Below, one piece after another: positions 27,244-36,911 of a stretch of DNA of 64,000 nt. Made by a program: the position numbers and the translations under genes. Below the pieces are notes generated by a model. That model saw only the letters and a list, made by a program, of their open reading frames with translations, made no database searches and had not been told where the DNA came from. The first letter of the stretch is position 1, and the number at the start of each line of letters is the position of its first letter. The DNA comes from Pseudolabrys sp. Root1462 (GTDB taxonomy: Bacteria; Pseudomonadota; Alphaproteobacteria; Rhizobiales; Xanthobacteraceae). The stretch covers positions 2,193,904-2,257,903 of the forward strand of contig NZ_LMFS01000001.1 in NCBI RefSeq assembly GCF_001426945.1. Reading direction: 5' to 3'.

Positions 27244-27873
27244 ATGCCCGTCACCTTGCTCGACATTCTCCTCCTCGTCGTGATGCTGATCTCGGGGCTG
27301 CTCGCCATGATCCGCGGCTTCATGCGCGAGATCCTGTCGATCGGCGCCTGGGTCATCGCCGCGCTGGTCACGCTCTATACCTTCGCCAAGGCGCTGCCGA
27401 TCGCCCAGGGCTACATCTCCAGCACGACGGTCGCCACCGCGGTTACCGTCGGCGCCATCTTCATCGTCACGCTGCTGATCGTCTCGATCATCACGGTCCG
27501 GATTTCGGACATGGTGCTGGACAGCCGGGTCGGCGCGCTCGATCGCACCCTCGGCTTCCTGTTCGGGCTCGGCCGAGGCCTGCTGATTGTGGTGGTCGCC
27601 TATCTGTTTTTCGACTGGCTGGTGCCCGATCGCAGCCAACCGGCCTGGATCAGCGGCGCCAAGTCGAAAGTCGTGCTCAAGAGCACGGGGGATTGGCTCA
27701 AGGGCATGTTGCCGGACGACCCCGAAAGCACCATCTTACAGAAGTTGAAGAAGCCGAAGCCGGCCGACCAGGATGCGCCGCCGGATAGCGCGCCCGGCCA
27801 GCGGTCAGAACTGAGCGTGCCCGTGCGTGTGGCTGCGGTTCCGCAGCACGACCCGAAACTGGGAACCCGCTGA
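27244..27873 (+). CDS. cvpA: CvpA family membrane protein
   Basis: CvpA is an inner-membrane protein first linked to colicin V production and commonly co-transcribed with purF. The 209-residue product has four hydrophobic segments (about residues 4-24, 28-48, 60-88 and 100-125), including the family pattern GFMREILSIGAW. A hydrophilic, proline-rich tail follows. The ATG at 27244 starts right before the first helix. It overlaps purF as TGATG, so the pair is translationally coupled. Confidence 0.9.
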   Translation: MPVTLLDILLLVVMLISGLLAMIRGFMREILSIGAWVIAALVTLYTFAKALPIAQGYISSTTVATAVTVGAIFIVTLLIVSIITVRISDMVLDSRVGALDRTLGFLFGLGRGLLIVVVAYLFFDWLVPDRSQPAWISGAKSKVVLKSTGDWLKGMLPDDPESTILQKLKKPKPADQDAPPDSAPGQRSELSVPVRVAAVPQHDPKLGTR

Positions 27874-29372
27874 TGCCAGACCAGATGCAGGATGCAAACT
27901 CCGGCTTTGACCAGCACAAACCGGAGGACCTCGATCTTTTCGCGGACCGGTTACGCGAGGAATGCGGCGTGTTCGGCATTCTCGGCCACCCCGACGCCGC
28001 CGCCATCACCGCGCTCGGCCTGCACGCCCTGCAGCACCGCGGCCAGGAGGCCGCCGGCATCGTCTCGTTCGACGGCCAGCGCTTCCACTCCGAGCGCCGT
28101 CTCGGTCTCGTCGGCGACACCTTCTCGCGGCGCGAAGTCATCGACCGGCTGCCGGGCACCGCGTCGATCGGCCATGTCCGCTATTCGACCACCGGCGAAA
28201 CCATCCTGCGCAACGTCCAGCCGCTGTTCGCCGAACTCGAAGGCGGTGGCTTTGCCGTCGGCCACAACGGCAACCTCACCAACGCCCTCACCTTGCGCCG
28301 GCAACTGATCCGCGACGGCGCCATGATGCAGTCGACCAGCGACTCCGAGGTCATCCTGCACCTCGTCGCCCGCGCCAAGCGCAACCGTTTCGTCGACCGC
28401 TTCATCGAGGGTCTGCGCCAGCTGGAAGGCGCCTACGCCTTCGTCGGCCTCACCAACAAGAAACTGCTGGGCGCCCGCGATCCGCTCGGCATCCGGCCGC
28501 TGGTCATCGGCAAGCTCGATGGCTGTCCGATCGTGACCTCGGAAACCTGCGCGCTCGACATCATCGGCGCCGAATATGTGCGCGACGTCGAGAACGGCGA
28601 AGTCGTCGTGTTCGACGAGGAAGGCGCGCACTCGCACAAGCCGTTCCCGCCGCAGGCGGCGCGGCCCTGCATCTTCGAGTACATCTATTTCGCCCGTCCC
28701 GACTCCATCGTGGGCGGCCGCCACGTCTACAACGTGCGCAAGGCGATGGGCGCCGAGCTCGGCCGCGAGGCCCCGGCCGGCGCCGACGTCGTCGTGCCGG
28801 TGCCGGACTCCGGCGTGCCCGCCGCGCTCGGCTATTCGCAAAAGACCGGCATCCCCTACGAGCTCGGCATCATCCGCAATCATTACGTCGGCCGCACCTT
28901 CATCCAGCCGACCCAGGCGATCCGCGATCAGGGCGTGCGCATGAAGCATTCGGCGAACCGCGCCGTGGTGCAGGGCAAGCGTATCGTACTGGTCGATGAC
29001 TCGATCGTCCGCGGCACGACCTCGCGCAAGATCGTGCAGATGATGCGCGACGCCGGCGCCAGCGAGGTGCATTTCCGCATCTCGTCGCCGCCGATCACGC
29101 ATCCGGACTATTACGGTATCGATACGCCCGACCGGGACAAACTGCTCGCCGCCACGCATGATCTCGAAAGCATGCGCCGGTTCATCGGCGCCGACTCGCT
29201 CGCGTTCCTGTCGGTCGATGGCATTTACCGCGCCATGGGCCTGCCCGGCCGTGACAACGCCAAGCCGCAGTTCACCGACCATTGCTTCACCGGCGACTAT
29301 CCGACCTCGCTGACCGACCTCGAGCAGCAGGATACGCCGCGGCAGCTCTCGCTGCTGTCGGAAGCGGTCTGA
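27873..29372 (+). CDS. purF: Amidophosphoribosyltransferase PurF
   Basis: PurF makes phosphoribosylamine from PRPP and glutamine, the first committed step of purine synthesis. The 499-residue protein has a propeptide of about 30 residues before the catalytic cysteine in [10 protein letters not shown] (Cys31). The glutaminase signature [11 protein letters not shown] and the PRPP-binding loop [13 protein letters not shown] near residue 371 follow. The propeptide suggests autocleavage to expose Cys31, as in B. subtilis-type PurF. It follows cvpA with overlapping stop/start. Confidence 0.96.
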   Translation: MPDQMQDANSGFDQHKPEDLDLFADRLREECGVFGILGHPDAAAITALGLHALQHRGQEAAGIVSFDGQRFHSERRLGLVGDTFSRREVIDRLPGTASIGHVRYSTTGETILRNVQPLFAELEGGGFAVGHNGNLTNALTLRRQLIRDGAMMQSTSDSEVILHLVARAKRNRFVDRFIEGLRQLEGAYAFVGLTNKKLLGARDPLGIRPLVIGKLDGCPIVTSETCALDIIGAEYVRDVENGEVVVFDEEGAHSHKPFPPQAARPCIFEYIYFARPDSIVGGRHVYNVRKAMGAELGREAPAGADVVVPVPDSGVPAALGYSQKTGIPYELGIIRNHYVGRTFIQPTQAIRDQGVRMKHSANRAVVQGKRIVLVDDSIVRGTTSRKIVQMMRDAGASEVHFRISSPPITHPDYYGIDTPDRDKLLAATHDLESMRRFIGADSLAFLSVDGIYRAMGLPGRDNAKPQFTDHCFTGDYPTSLTDLEQQDTPRQLSLLSEAV

Positions 29373-29405
29373 ACTCATCTCCCTGTTGCTGCAGGAGGCC
29401 TCGTG

Positions 29406-30089
29406 ATGGCACCGATCGTGCTTTATTCCGGGCCGCTCTCGATGTTCGGCGCCAAGGCGGAAATCGCCTTGCGCGAAAAAGGCGTGCCATTCGAACTCGT
29501 CATGGTCCCCTTCGCGGCGGGCGATCGCTATGACCCGGTGCACCCGGAGGTCATGCGCATCAACCCCAAGCGGCAGGTGCCGGTGCTGGTCCACGACGGC
29601 CTCGAAATCTTCGATTCAACATTGATCTTTGAATATCTGGAGGATGCCTTTCCGGAGCCGGCGCTCTGGCCGAAGGACGCCGTGCCGCGCGCGCAGGCCC
29701 GGCTCCTCGAGCTCAAATCCGATGAAATCGTGTTCATGAACATTGTCCGGCTGTTCGGTCTCGAAGACACGCCGCAGCATCCGGTTGCCGTCGACGCGGT
29801 CGCCAAGGCCTATCGGCACTATGCCGAATTGGATGCGAACCTCGCCGGTCGGGATTTCATCGCGGGCGCCTTTTCCTATGCCGACATCGCCCTGTTCATG
29901 GCGCAGTTCTACGGCGAACGGAAAGGCGCGATGATGAACGAGACCACGCCCCGGCTGCTCGACTGGCGGACACGCGTGCTCGCCCGGCCCGCCGTGCGCA
30001 CCGTCATCGGCCGGATGGGCGCCTGGCTGACATCACAGAGGCGCGAGTCGCCGGGCTACATTGCCGATGCGGTTGCCGCCAGCCGGTAA
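29406..30089 (+). CDS. Glutathione S-transferase family protein
   Basis: The 227-residue protein has an N-terminal thioredoxin-like GST domain (VLYSGPLSMFGAKAEIAL, then the cis-proline region RQVPVLVHDG and the glutathione-contacting EIFDSTLIFEYLED) and a helical C-terminal domain (ADIALFMAQFYGER). The start at 29406 is an ATG directly after a GTG at 29403. It follows purF by 33 bases and might be co-transcribed. The substrate is unknown. Confidence 0.85.
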   Translation: MAPIVLYSGPLSMFGAKAEIALREKGVPFELVMVPFAAGDRYDPVHPEVMRINPKRQVPVLVHDGLEIFDSTLIFEYLEDAFPEPALWPKDAVPRAQARLLELKSDEIVFMNIVRLFGLEDTPQHPVAVDAVAKAYRHYAELDANLAGRDFIAGAFSYADIALFMAQFYGERKGAMMNETTPRLLDWRTRVLARPAVRTVIGRMGAWLTSQRRESPGYIADAVAASR

Positions 30090-30114
30090 CCAGCCTGCCG
30101 ACTTGACCTGCGTC

Positions 30115-30203
30115 GCTCCTCATGGTGAGGAGCGCTCCGAAGGAGCGCGTCTCGAGCCATGAGGCCTCATCCTTCGAGACGGCCGTATCCGCGGCCTCCT
30201 CAC
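30115..30203. repeat. Dispersed palindromic repeat (GCTCCTCA family)
   Basis: Two back-to-back perfect hairpins are visible: GCTCCTCA-TGG-TGAGGAGC at 30115-30133 and GCGCTCC-GAA-GGAGCGC at 30132-30148. CTCGAGCCATGAGGCCTCATCC and a CCTCCTCAC end follow. It is a different repeat family from the CATTCCGGG blocks. It occupies almost all of the gap between the GST and SDR genes. Confidence 0.65.
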
Positions 30204-30218
30204 GCCGAGGGTTGAGTG

Positions 30219-30965
30219 ATGACCGCCTTGAAGCCGCTTTCCGACAAAATCGCCCTCGTCACCGGTGCCTCGCGCGGCATCGGCGCGGCGCTGGCGCTGC
30301 AATTGGCGGAGGCCGGCGCCCACGTCGTCGCGGTCGCCCGCACGGTCGGCGGTCTCGAGGAACTCGACGACAAGATCAAGGCGGCAGGAGGGACGGCGAC
30401 GCTCGTCCCGGTCGATATGAAGGACATGGACGGCATCGCCCGTCTCGCGCTGGCGATCCACGATCGTTACAAGCGCCTCGACGTCATGGTCGGCAATGCC
30501 GGTATTCTCGGGCCGCTGTCACCGCTGCCGCATGCCGAGCCCAAGGACTTCGACAACATCTACGCCGTCAACGTGAAGGCGAACTGGCAGCTCATCCGCA
30601 CCATGGACCCGCTGCTGCAGGCGGCGCCCGCCGGCCGCGCGGTGTTCATTACTTCGGGGCTTGGCTGGATGGGGCGCGCCTACACCGGCGTGTACGGCGC
30701 GAGCAAGGCTGCGCTCAATGCGCTGGCGCAAAGCTACGCCGCCGAAAACGCGACGACGAGGGTGAACGTCAACCTGTTCAATCCCGGTCCGACGCGCACG
30801 CGCATGTATGCCAGCGGCTGGCCGGGCGTCGATCCGGACACACTGCCGCCGCCCGACGAAGTTGCAAAGGCCATTGTGCCGTTGTGCCTGCCGTCATGCA
30901 CCGAGAGCGGCAAGGTTTACGATTATCGCGCGGCGAAATTTCTGACGTTTCAGGCGCCGGTATAG
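30219..30965 (+). CDS. Short-chain dehydrogenase/reductase
   Basis: The 248-residue protein is a classical SDR with the cofactor loop VTGASRGIGAA near residue 15, NAGILGPLSPL, the catalytic serine in FITSGLGWMG, and the YGASKAALNAL active site with Tyr and Lys. The start at 30219 (ATG) is preferred over a GTG at 30216. Orthologues often follow purF in Rhizobiales, so it may be part of a conserved neighbourhood. The substrate is not evident. It converges on der, whose stop is 37 bases away. Confidence 0.88.
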   Translation: MTALKPLSDKIALVTGASRGIGAALALQLAEAGAHVVAVARTVGGLEELDDKIKAAGGTATLVPVDMKDMDGIARLALAIHDRYKRLDVMVGNAGILGPLSPLPHAEPKDFDNIYAVNVKANWQLIRTMDPLLQAAPAGRAVFITSGLGWMGRAYTGVYGASKAALNALAQSYAAENATTRVNVNLFNPGPTRTRMYASGWPGVDPDTLPPPDEVAKAIVPLCLPSCTESGKVYDYRAAKFLTFQAPV

Positions 30966-31001
30966 GTCGGCGCTTCGCCCTCCACCGGAGGGACAAGACA
31001 A

Positions 31002-32366
31002 TCAGTGCTTCCTTTTCGCCCGCCCCTCGAACGGGTTGGCTTTCTCACGCAACGTCAGGCGCACCGGCGTGCCCGGCATCTCGAAAGCTTCGCGCAGCGA
31101 GTTGGTGAGATAACGCTTATAGGCGTCGGGCACCGCATCGGCGCGGGTGCAGAACACAATGAAGCTCGGCGGCCTCGCCTTGGCCTGCGTGATGTAATTG
31201 AGCCGCAGACGGCGGCCCGACACCGCCGGCGGCGGATGCGCCGAAACGGCGTCTTCGAACCAGCGATTGAGCGCGCTGGTCGGGATGCGCTTGTTCCACA
31301 CCGCATAAGCATCGATGATCGCCTGCATCAGACGGTCGAGCCCCTCGCCCGTCAGCGCCGAGACCGCGACCAGCGGCACGTCGGGCAACTGCATCAACTT
31401 CTCGCGGGCCTTCTCGCGCAGCCGCGATATGTCTCCGGGAGCGCGGTCCTTGAGATCCCATTTGTTGATCGCGATCACCACCGCGCGACCTTCGCTTTCG
31501 ACAAGGTCGGCGATCTTCTGATCCTGCTCCTCGAATGCGTTGTCGACATCGAGCAGCACGACGACGACATCGGCAAAGCGGATGGCATTGAGTGACTCGC
31601 TGACGGACAGCTTTTCGAGCTTCTCGTCGATGCGCGAACGGCGGCGTATGCCGGCGGTGTCATGGATGAGGAAATGATTGCCATGCCATTCCATCTCGAC
31701 CGCGATTGAATCGCGCGTCGTGCCGGCCTCCGGCGAGGTCAGCAAACGATCCTCGCCGATCAGGCGATTGATCAGCGTCGACTTGCCGGCATTGGGGCGG
31801 CCGACGATGGCAACGCGGATGGGATGCGGCGCATACGGATCTTTGACTTTCTCGATCGCTTCCGCGGTCAACTCCGGCAGCGCCAGACGCAGGGCGTCGT
31901 AGAGATCGGGCAGGCCTTCATTGTGCTCGGCGGACAGCGGCACCGGCTCACCGAGCCCGAGTGAATAGGCGTCGAGACGCCCGGATTCCCCCGCTCTGCC
32001 TTCCATCTTGTTGGCGATCAGCACGGCGGGCTTGCCCGACTTGCGCACCAACTGGGCGAATGCGCGGTCGTCGGGGAGCGCGCCGGCGCGCGCATCGATG
32101 ACGAAGAATACGGCGTCGGCCTGTTCGATCGCCGTCTCGGTCTGTGCCCGCATGCGGCCGGACAAGGTCTCGGCGCCCGATTGCTCGAAACCGGCGGTAT
32201 CGATCACGGTGAAGTCGAGGTCGCCGAGCCGCGCCTCACCTTCGCGGCGATCGCGCGTCACGCCCGGCCGGTCATCGACCAGCGCGACACGCCGGCCAAC
32301 CAGGCGGTTGAACAGCGTCGATTTTCCGACATTGGGCCGGCCGACGATGGCGACGGTGAAGCTCAT
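31002..32366 (-). CDS. der: Ribosome biogenesis GTPase Der (EngA)
   Basis: Der is a double GTPase required for maturation of the large ribosomal subunit. The 454-residue protein has two G domains: the first with GRPNVGKST (residues 8-16) and DTAGFEQSG, the second with GRPNAGKST (near 187) and DTAGIRRRS plus the NKWD specificity motif. A C-terminal KH-like domain (about 365 onward) contains [14 protein letters not shown]. Upstream on the same strand are a proline-rich lipoprotein and a YfgM-like protein, similar to the yfgM-bamB-der order of other proteobacteria. Confidence 0.96.
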   Translation of the reverse strand: MSFTVAIVGRPNVGKSTLFNRLVGRRVALVDDRPGVTRDRREGEARLGDLDFTVIDTAGFEQSGAETLSGRMRAQTETAIEQADAVFFVIDARAGALPDDRAFAQLVRKSGKPAVLIANKMEGRAGESGRLDAYSLGLGEPVPLSAEHNEGLPDLYDALRLALPELTAEAIEKVKDPYAPHPIRVAIVGRPNAGKSTLINRLIGEDRLLTSPEAGTTRDSIAVEMEWHGNHFLIHDTAGIRRRSRIDEKLEKLSVSESLNAIRFADVVVVLLDVDNAFEEQDQKIADLVESEGRAVVIAINKWDLKDRAPGDISRLREKAREKLMQLPDVPLVAVSALTGEGLDRLMQAIIDAYAVWNKRIPTSALNRWFEDAVSAHPPPAVSGRRLRLNYITQAKARPPSFIVFCTRADAVPDAYKRYLTNSLREAFEMPGTPVRLTLREKANPFEGRAKRKH

Positions 32367-32413
32367 GAAAAGCCGATCTGCGCGCGACGAACGGCCCTAA
32401 CCGGGCCGCCCTA

Positions 32414-32962
32414 TCAACGCTGGAAGGTACCGGATGGCTGCGGCGCCGGCCATGACGAGCTCGACGACGATGTCGAGCCCTGCGCTGGCGCGGGCCAAGC
32501 CGGGGCCGCCGCCGGTTGCTGGGCGGCGGGCGCGGGTGCCGGCTGTGCTTCGACCGGTTGGGTCGGCGCAGCCTGCGCGGGGGTCGCATTGATGCGGGTC
32601 GGCTTGGGGCGCGCTGCCTGCCGTACCTTCGGCTTCGGCTTGGCCTTCGGCTTTGCCGGTTCGGCGGGAGCTGCACCCGCAGCAGAGGTATCGGCCGCTG
32701 CGGACTTCGCCCCCGGCTCGGCCGGCAGGTTGTAGCCCGGATCCGGCGCTTCCTGCGCGCCCTTGCGGTATTCCGGCGGAATGCCTTGCGTGACGCCCGG
32801 CACGCCGCCGGGGAACAAATCCTCGCGCTGACCCGGCAGCTTCTTCTTTTCGTTGAGACCGAAAATGTCGAGGCTGTCAGGATCGAAATTGGCGCAGCCG
32901 GCGATCATCGGCGTCACGCCGACCAGCACGGCCCACAAAACGATGCGTCGCAGGTTTCGCAT
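32414..32962 (-). CDS. Proline/alanine-rich lipoprotein between yfgM-like gene and der
   Basis: The 182-residue product has a lipoprotein signal (MRNLRRIVLWAVL, then MIAGC with the lipidated cysteine near residue 22). A short ordered-looking part follows (NFDPDSLDIFGLNEKKKLPGQREDLFPGGVPGVTQGIPPEYRKG, cited here only as key words DIFGL, KKLPG, PGGVPGV). The remaining 110 or so residues are low-complexity alanine, proline, lysine and glutamine. It occupies the place where bamB often sits, yet shows no beta-propeller repeats. Possible roles include periplasm-spanning or envelope assembly, but none is supported directly. The start at 32962 begins the signal; an ATG at 32977 overlaps the upstream stop. 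Confidence 0.75.
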   Translation of the reverse strand: MRNLRRIVLWAVLVGVTPMIAGCANFDPDSLDIFGLNEKKKLPGQREDLFPGGVPGVTQGIPPEYRKGAQEAPDPGYNLPAEPGAKSAAADTSAAGAAPAEPAKPKAKPKPKVRQAARPKPTRINATPAQAAPTQPVEAQPAPAPAAQQPAAAPAWPAPAQGSTSSSSSSWPAPQPSGTFQR

Positions 32963-32973
32963 CGGCTTTGCCC

Positions 32974-33669
32974 TCAACCTTTCTTGCCGTCGTTCGGCGC
33001 GCCTTCAGTCGCCTTGCCTTCACCGGCAATGAGCGCAGTCAGCACATCCATGCGCTGACGCGCGCCGGGCGGAGTTTGGCCATCGGCCGTCAGCATATCG
33101 ATATAGCGCTTGGCCTCGGCCGCGTTATTGGCGTGCCAGGCCGACAGCGCCAGCAGTTCGCGCGCGGTGTGCCGATAGGGCCGTCCGGCCGCGGTAATCG
33201 GCTCGAGCCGGCTCTTCAGATCGGCAAAAGGCGCGCTGTCGACCAGCAACAGGCCGGCGCGCAAGGTGGCAAGATCCTGCCAGGCCTGGCCCAGGCTGCC
33301 ATCGGCGGCGATCGCATCGTAAGCCTTCACGGCATCGGCGGGCTTGCCGGGATTGGCCTGAGCCAGTTCGGACGCCTCGCGGAAGCGGGCGAGAACGGCA
33401 TAGCCCTGCGGCGCTTCGCCGACGACCTTGGCGAAGGCCTTCTCGGCCTCGGCATGCTTGCCCTGCTCGCTCAGGACCACGGCCTCTTCGAAAGCCGCGC
33501 CGGCGACTGCCGCCTTCTGCCCCGTCCAATACTCGTAGGCACGCCAGCCGCCGATGCCGGCGACGATCAACACGGCAACGGCGATGATGAGAAGGCTGTA
33601 GCGGTCCCACAGCGCTTTCAGGCGCTCGCGCCGGACTTCCTCGTCAACTTCATTAAAAATATCGGCCAC
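32974..33669 (-). CDS. YfgM-like tetratricopeptide membrane protein
   Basis: The 231-residue protein has a short cytoplasmic N-terminus (MADIFNEVDEEVRRERLKAL), one membrane helix at about residues 25-45 and a periplasmic helical repeat domain of the TPR_21/YfgM type. In E. coli, YfgM associates with the SecYEG translocon and the chaperone PpiD. It heads a probable operon with the lipoprotein (12 bases downstream) and der. The C-terminus is charged and glycine-rich. Confidence 0.85.
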   Translation of the reverse strand: MADIFNEVDEEVRRERLKALWDRYSLLIIAVAVLIVAGIGGWRAYEYWTGQKAAVAGAAFEEAVVLSEQGKHAEAEKAFAKVVGEAPQGYAVLARFREASELAQANPGKPADAVKAYDAIAADGSLGQAWQDLATLRAGLLLVDSAPFADLKSRLEPITAAGRPYRHTARELLALSAWHANNAAEAKRYIDMLTADGQTPPGARQRMDVLTALIAGEGKATEGAPNDGKKG

Positions 33670-33808
33670 TTAAGGCTCCCAGCCGTAATCGATCAGACCC
33701 CCGCCCCTGCCGGGCAACAGGCGGCGTAACCTAACGATATGGCGGCCGCAAGGCAAAAAGCGCCCCGACAAGCCTTGAGATTCAGGGGGTTAGCACGGCT
33801 GCGCGTCA

Positions 33809-33914
33809 GTCCGGGGCGCGGCCTAAGGCCGCGAGCCCGGAATCCATATCCCCGACGCCGCAGCGGATGGAGTCCAGAGCGGCCCATGGCGCGTCGAAGC
33901 GGTCCGCTGCGGAA
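33809..33914. repeat. Dispersed palindromic repeat (CATTCCGGG family)
   Basis: CCGGGGCGCGGCC-TAA-GGCCGCGAGCCCGG is followed by AATCCAT and, after about 60 bases, by GCGGAATGACC. It is a diverged copy of the blocks at 16097, 22018 and 37884, placed between the YfgM-like gene and panB. Confidence 0.6.
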
Positions 33915-33924
33915 TGACCCGAGC

Positions 33925-34746
33925 CTACTTCTTCTTCATCGGATAGGTGTGCTCGGGCGCCGGGAAAGTCCGGGCGCGGACCTCGGCGGCATAGCTCGCC
34001 ATCGCCTTCTCGATGCCTGGCCCGAGGTCACCGAAGCGCTTGACGAATTTCGGCACCCGCGGCGTCAAACCGAGCATGTCCTCCATCACCAGCACCTGGC
34101 CGTCGCAGGCGACGGAGGCGCCAATGCCGATAGTCGGGATCGAGACCGCCTCGGTGATCTTGCGGCCGAGCGGCTCGGCGATCGCCTCGAGCACCACGGA
34201 GAAAGCGCCCGCTTCGGCCACCGCCAGCGCATCCTGCTCGATCGGCGCCCAGTCGGTTTCATCGCGCCCCTGGGCGCGGAACGAACCGATGGTGTTGATC
34301 GACTGCGGCGTCAGGCCGACATGCGCCATCACCGGCACGCCGCGCTCGACCAGGAAGCGGATCGTCTCCGCCATGCGTGCGCCGCCCTCCATCTTGATGG
34401 CACCGCAGCCGGTCTCCTTCATGACGCGCGCCGCGCTCATGAAGGCCTGTTCCTTCGACGCCTCGTACGTGCCGAACGGCATGTCGACGACGACAAGCGC
34501 GCGCGAGGAACCGCGCATCACCGCGTGGCCTTGCAGGATCATCATGTCGAGCGTGACCGGCACCGTGGTCTCGAGGCCGTGCATCACCATGCCGAGCGAG
34601 TCGCCGACGAGAATGACGTCGCAGTATTTGTCGGCGAGACGCGCCGTATGCGCGTGATACGACGTCAGCATCACGATGGGCTCGCCGCCCTTGCGCGCGC
34701 GAATATCCGGCGCGGTGAAGCGCTTGATCTGTTCCTGAACCGACAC
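33925..34746 (-). CDS. panB: 3-methyl-2-oxobutanoate hydroxymethyltransferase PanB
   Basis: PanB adds a hydroxymethyl group from methylenetetrahydrofolate to ketoisovalerate, the first step to pantothenate. The 273-residue protein shows the metal-binding aspartates in LVGDSLGMV and [11 protein letters not shown], the KMEGG block near residue 120, HVGLTPQS, and [21 protein letters not shown] near 208-228. Its length is typical. No panC or panD lies next to it. It is followed on the same strand by a repeat-containing gap and preceded by an NnrU-type gene. Confidence 0.95.
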   Translation of the reverse strand: MSVQEQIKRFTAPDIRARKGGEPIVMLTSYHAHTARLADKYCDVILVGDSLGMVMHGLETTVPVTLDMMILQGHAVMRGSSRALVVVDMPFGTYEASKEQAFMSAARVMKETGCGAIKMEGGARMAETIRFLVERGVPVMAHVGLTPQSINTIGSFRAQGRDETDWAPIEQDALAVAEAGAFSVVLEAIAEPLGRKITEAVSIPTIGIGASVACDGQVLVMEDMLGLTPRVPKFVKRFGDLGPGIEKAMASYAAEVRARTFPAPEHTYPMKKK

Positions 34747-34764
34747 GTTAAGTCTCCCGGGCAG

Positions 34765-35370
34765 TTAACGCGTAAACACCGGCACGCCGATGAGATAAGG
34801 ATGGAAGTAGAAGCCGAGCGCGAAATAGAGCGCGAGGCCGATCACGACGACAAGGACGTCGTTGATGTACCCGGACGGCGCCGTGACGGCGCCGGCTTCG
34901 CCGGCCTTCTTGGCGGCGATGCGCGCGATGACACCCCAGGCCAGGAACGAGCCGAACAGCAGGATCGAGCCGAGATCGCCGTTCGCCAGCAGATGCGCCA
35001 GCGCCCAGGTTTTCACCGATGCCAGCATCGGATGCTTGAGCTTCACCGTGATGTGGCTCGGGATAAACGCCGCGACGATGAAGACCGACGCGAACAGCAT
35101 CAGCAGTTCTGTGATGTGGCGCATGAAGGCCGGCGGATACCAGACATCGATCCAGCCGGTCGCGCGATAGTGGCCGAAGCCCCAGACGATCATTGCCAGG
35201 CCGGCGATCGAGACAATCGAAAACGCGATGCGATAGCCGGTGACACCGAGGCGCTCGATCGCGGCTGCACGCGCGTCGCGTCGGCGCACGAACAGATGCG
35301 AGGCGTGAAAGATCGCCAGTCCGAGAATGAGGACGATCAGGCCCAGATTATTGTTCAAGCCATTATTCAT
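34765..35370 (-). CDS. NnrU family membrane protein
   Basis: The 201-residue protein has five or six hydrophobic segments (about residues 8-28, 43-66, 85-108, 130-150 and 165-190) and matches the NnrU family, with FHASHLFVRRRDARA at the start and PSHITVKLKHPMLASVK in the middle. NnrU proteins are named from denitrification clusters and relate to the isoprenylcysteine methyltransferase-like membrane fold, but this copy is not beside denitrification genes. The panB start is 18 bases past its stop, so the two may be co-transcribed. Confidence 0.8.
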   Translation of the reverse strand: MNNGLNNNLGLIVLILGLAIFHASHLFVRRRDARAAAIERLGVTGYRIAFSIVSIAGLAMIVWGFGHYRATGWIDVWYPPAFMRHITELLMLFASVFIVAAFIPSHITVKLKHPMLASVKTWALAHLLANGDLGSILLFGSFLAWGVIARIAAKKAGEAGAVTAPSGYINDVLVVVIGLALYFALGFYFHPYLIGVPVFTR

Positions 35371-35433
35371 GCGTCACCCGGTCTTGCATTGACGCCGCTA
35401 TCGGCGGCGCAGTAGAGGCGATAGAGCTTCGCA

Positions 35434-36846
35434 ATGCAAGCCGAATACCGCACTGCAACCGCCGGAAATCCGCCAATGGCCACAAGCCCTTCCGCCATCA
35501 CCGAACCGTCTCGGCAAACGCCGATCGTCGGCGAATATGACGTAGTGGTGCTGGGCGGCGGGCCGGCCGGCATCGCGGCCGCCGCCGCCGCCGGACAGCA
35601 CGGCCGCCGTGTGCTGCTGGTCGAGCGCTACGGCTTTCTCGGCGGCATGGGCACCGCCGCCGGCGTCACCAATTTCTGCGGCCTGCACGCCAATGTACAC
35701 GGCGAACACAAGCAGGTCGTACACGGCATCGCCGACGATCTCCTGGCACGCATCGACAGGCTCGGCGGCCTCAACGCGCCGCATTACGGCTTCGGCACCC
35801 GGATCATGGCGCAGGCCTACGACACCGCGGCGTTCAAATGCGCTGCCGACGATCTGCTGCTCGCGCACAAGGTGGACATCCGCTTTCACGCGCTCGCCGT
35901 CGGCGTGGTGATGGACAGCGATACGCAAATCAAGGCGCTGCTGATCGAGGACAAGTCCGGCCGCGGCGCGGTGCTGGCGCGGTCGTTCATCGACTGCTCG
36001 GGCGACGGCGATCTCGCCGCCTTCGCCGGCGCCGCCTTCGAGAAGGGCGACGCGCACGGCAACATGCTCTATCCGACCATGATGTTCCGCCTGAACGGCG
36101 TCGATCCGGACAAGGCGGCGATTTCGTCCCGCGCGATCGGCAGCCTGATGGAGGAAGCCGAGAAGCGCGGCGTCACGTTTCCGCGCAAGGGCGCGATCAT
36201 CCGGCCGCAGAAGCACAACAGCGAGTGGCGGGTCAACGTCACGCAGGTCAAGAACGCCGACGGCGACGCCGTCGACGCCACCGACGCCCTCGAACTCTCC
36301 CAAGGCGAGATCGAGGGCCGCAAACAGGCCATGGCGTTCTTCGACTTCCTGCGCCGCGAGGCGCCGGGCTTTGAAAATGCCTATGTCGTCGATATCCCGC
36401 CGCAGCTCGGCGTGCGCGAGACGCGGCGCGTCAAGGGGCTTTACGAACTCACCGCGGACGATGTCCTCACCTGTGCCAGCTTCGACGACACCATCGGCGT
36501 CAATGGCTGGCCGATCGAAAACCACGCCGCCGGCGACGTGATCTGGCGCTGGCCGGAGCCCGGCTCGCGCGGTTTCAACCACCTGCCCTACCGCATGCTG
36601 CTGGCGGTCAATGCGCAGGCCAAAGTCTTCGACAACCTGATGGCGGCCGGCCGTTGCGCCTCGATGTCCCATGAGGGCCAATCGGCGGCGCGCGTGTCCG
36701 GCGGCTGTTTTGTCATGGGCCAGGCCGCCGGCACCGCGGCGCATCTTTCGCTTGCGGGCAACGGCGGCAATGCGGATATTCCCGTCGGCGAACTGCAAGC
36801 GACGCTGGCGCGCGACGGCGTTTATCTCGGACGCGACGCTACCTGA
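35434..36846 (+). CDS. FAD-dependent oxidoreductase (FAD_oxidored family)
   Basis: The 470-residue flavoprotein has an N-terminal FAD fold (YDVVVLGGGPAGIAAAAAAG near residue 36), RRVLLVERYGFLGGMGTAAGV, and a second FAD-contacting block CSGDGDLAAFAGAAFE near 189. The ending AAGRCASMSHEGQSAARVSG and MGQAAGTAAHL is typical of the family. An internal ATG at 35476 would trim 14 residues. It lies 65 bases before a Bug-type periplasmic binding protein on the same strand, suggesting the pair takes up and oxidises the same unknown organic acid. Confidence 0.85.
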   Translation: MQAEYRTATAGNPPMATSPSAITEPSRQTPIVGEYDVVVLGGGPAGIAAAAAAGQHGRRVLLVERYGFLGGMGTAAGVTNFCGLHANVHGEHKQVVHGIADDLLARIDRLGGLNAPHYGFGTRIMAQAYDTAAFKCAADDLLLAHKVDIRFHALAVGVVMDSDTQIKALLIEDKSGRGAVLARSFIDCSGDGDLAAFAGAAFEKGDAHGNMLYPTMMFRLNGVDPDKAAISSRAIGSLMEEAEKRGVTFPRKGAIIRPQKHNSEWRVNVTQVKNADGDAVDATDALELSQGEIEGRKQAMAFFDFLRREAPGFENAYVVDIPPQLGVRETRRVKGLYELTADDVLTCASFDDTIGVNGWPIENHAAGDVIWRWPEPGSRGFNHLPYRMLLAVNAQAKVFDNLMAAGRCASMSHEGQSAARVSGGCFVMGQAAGTAAHLSLAGNGGNADIPVGELQATLARDGVYLGRDAT

Positions 36847-36911
36847 TCGAATTCATCGACCGACGCGATCCTTCAACAGGACGCTCAAGACAACATGTGG
36901 AGGAGACCTTG

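Noticed and set aside
27951-29594. Minus-strand open frame of about 547 codons opposite purF
   Set aside because: It is the antisense shadow of purF, whose catalytic and PRPP motifs are intact.
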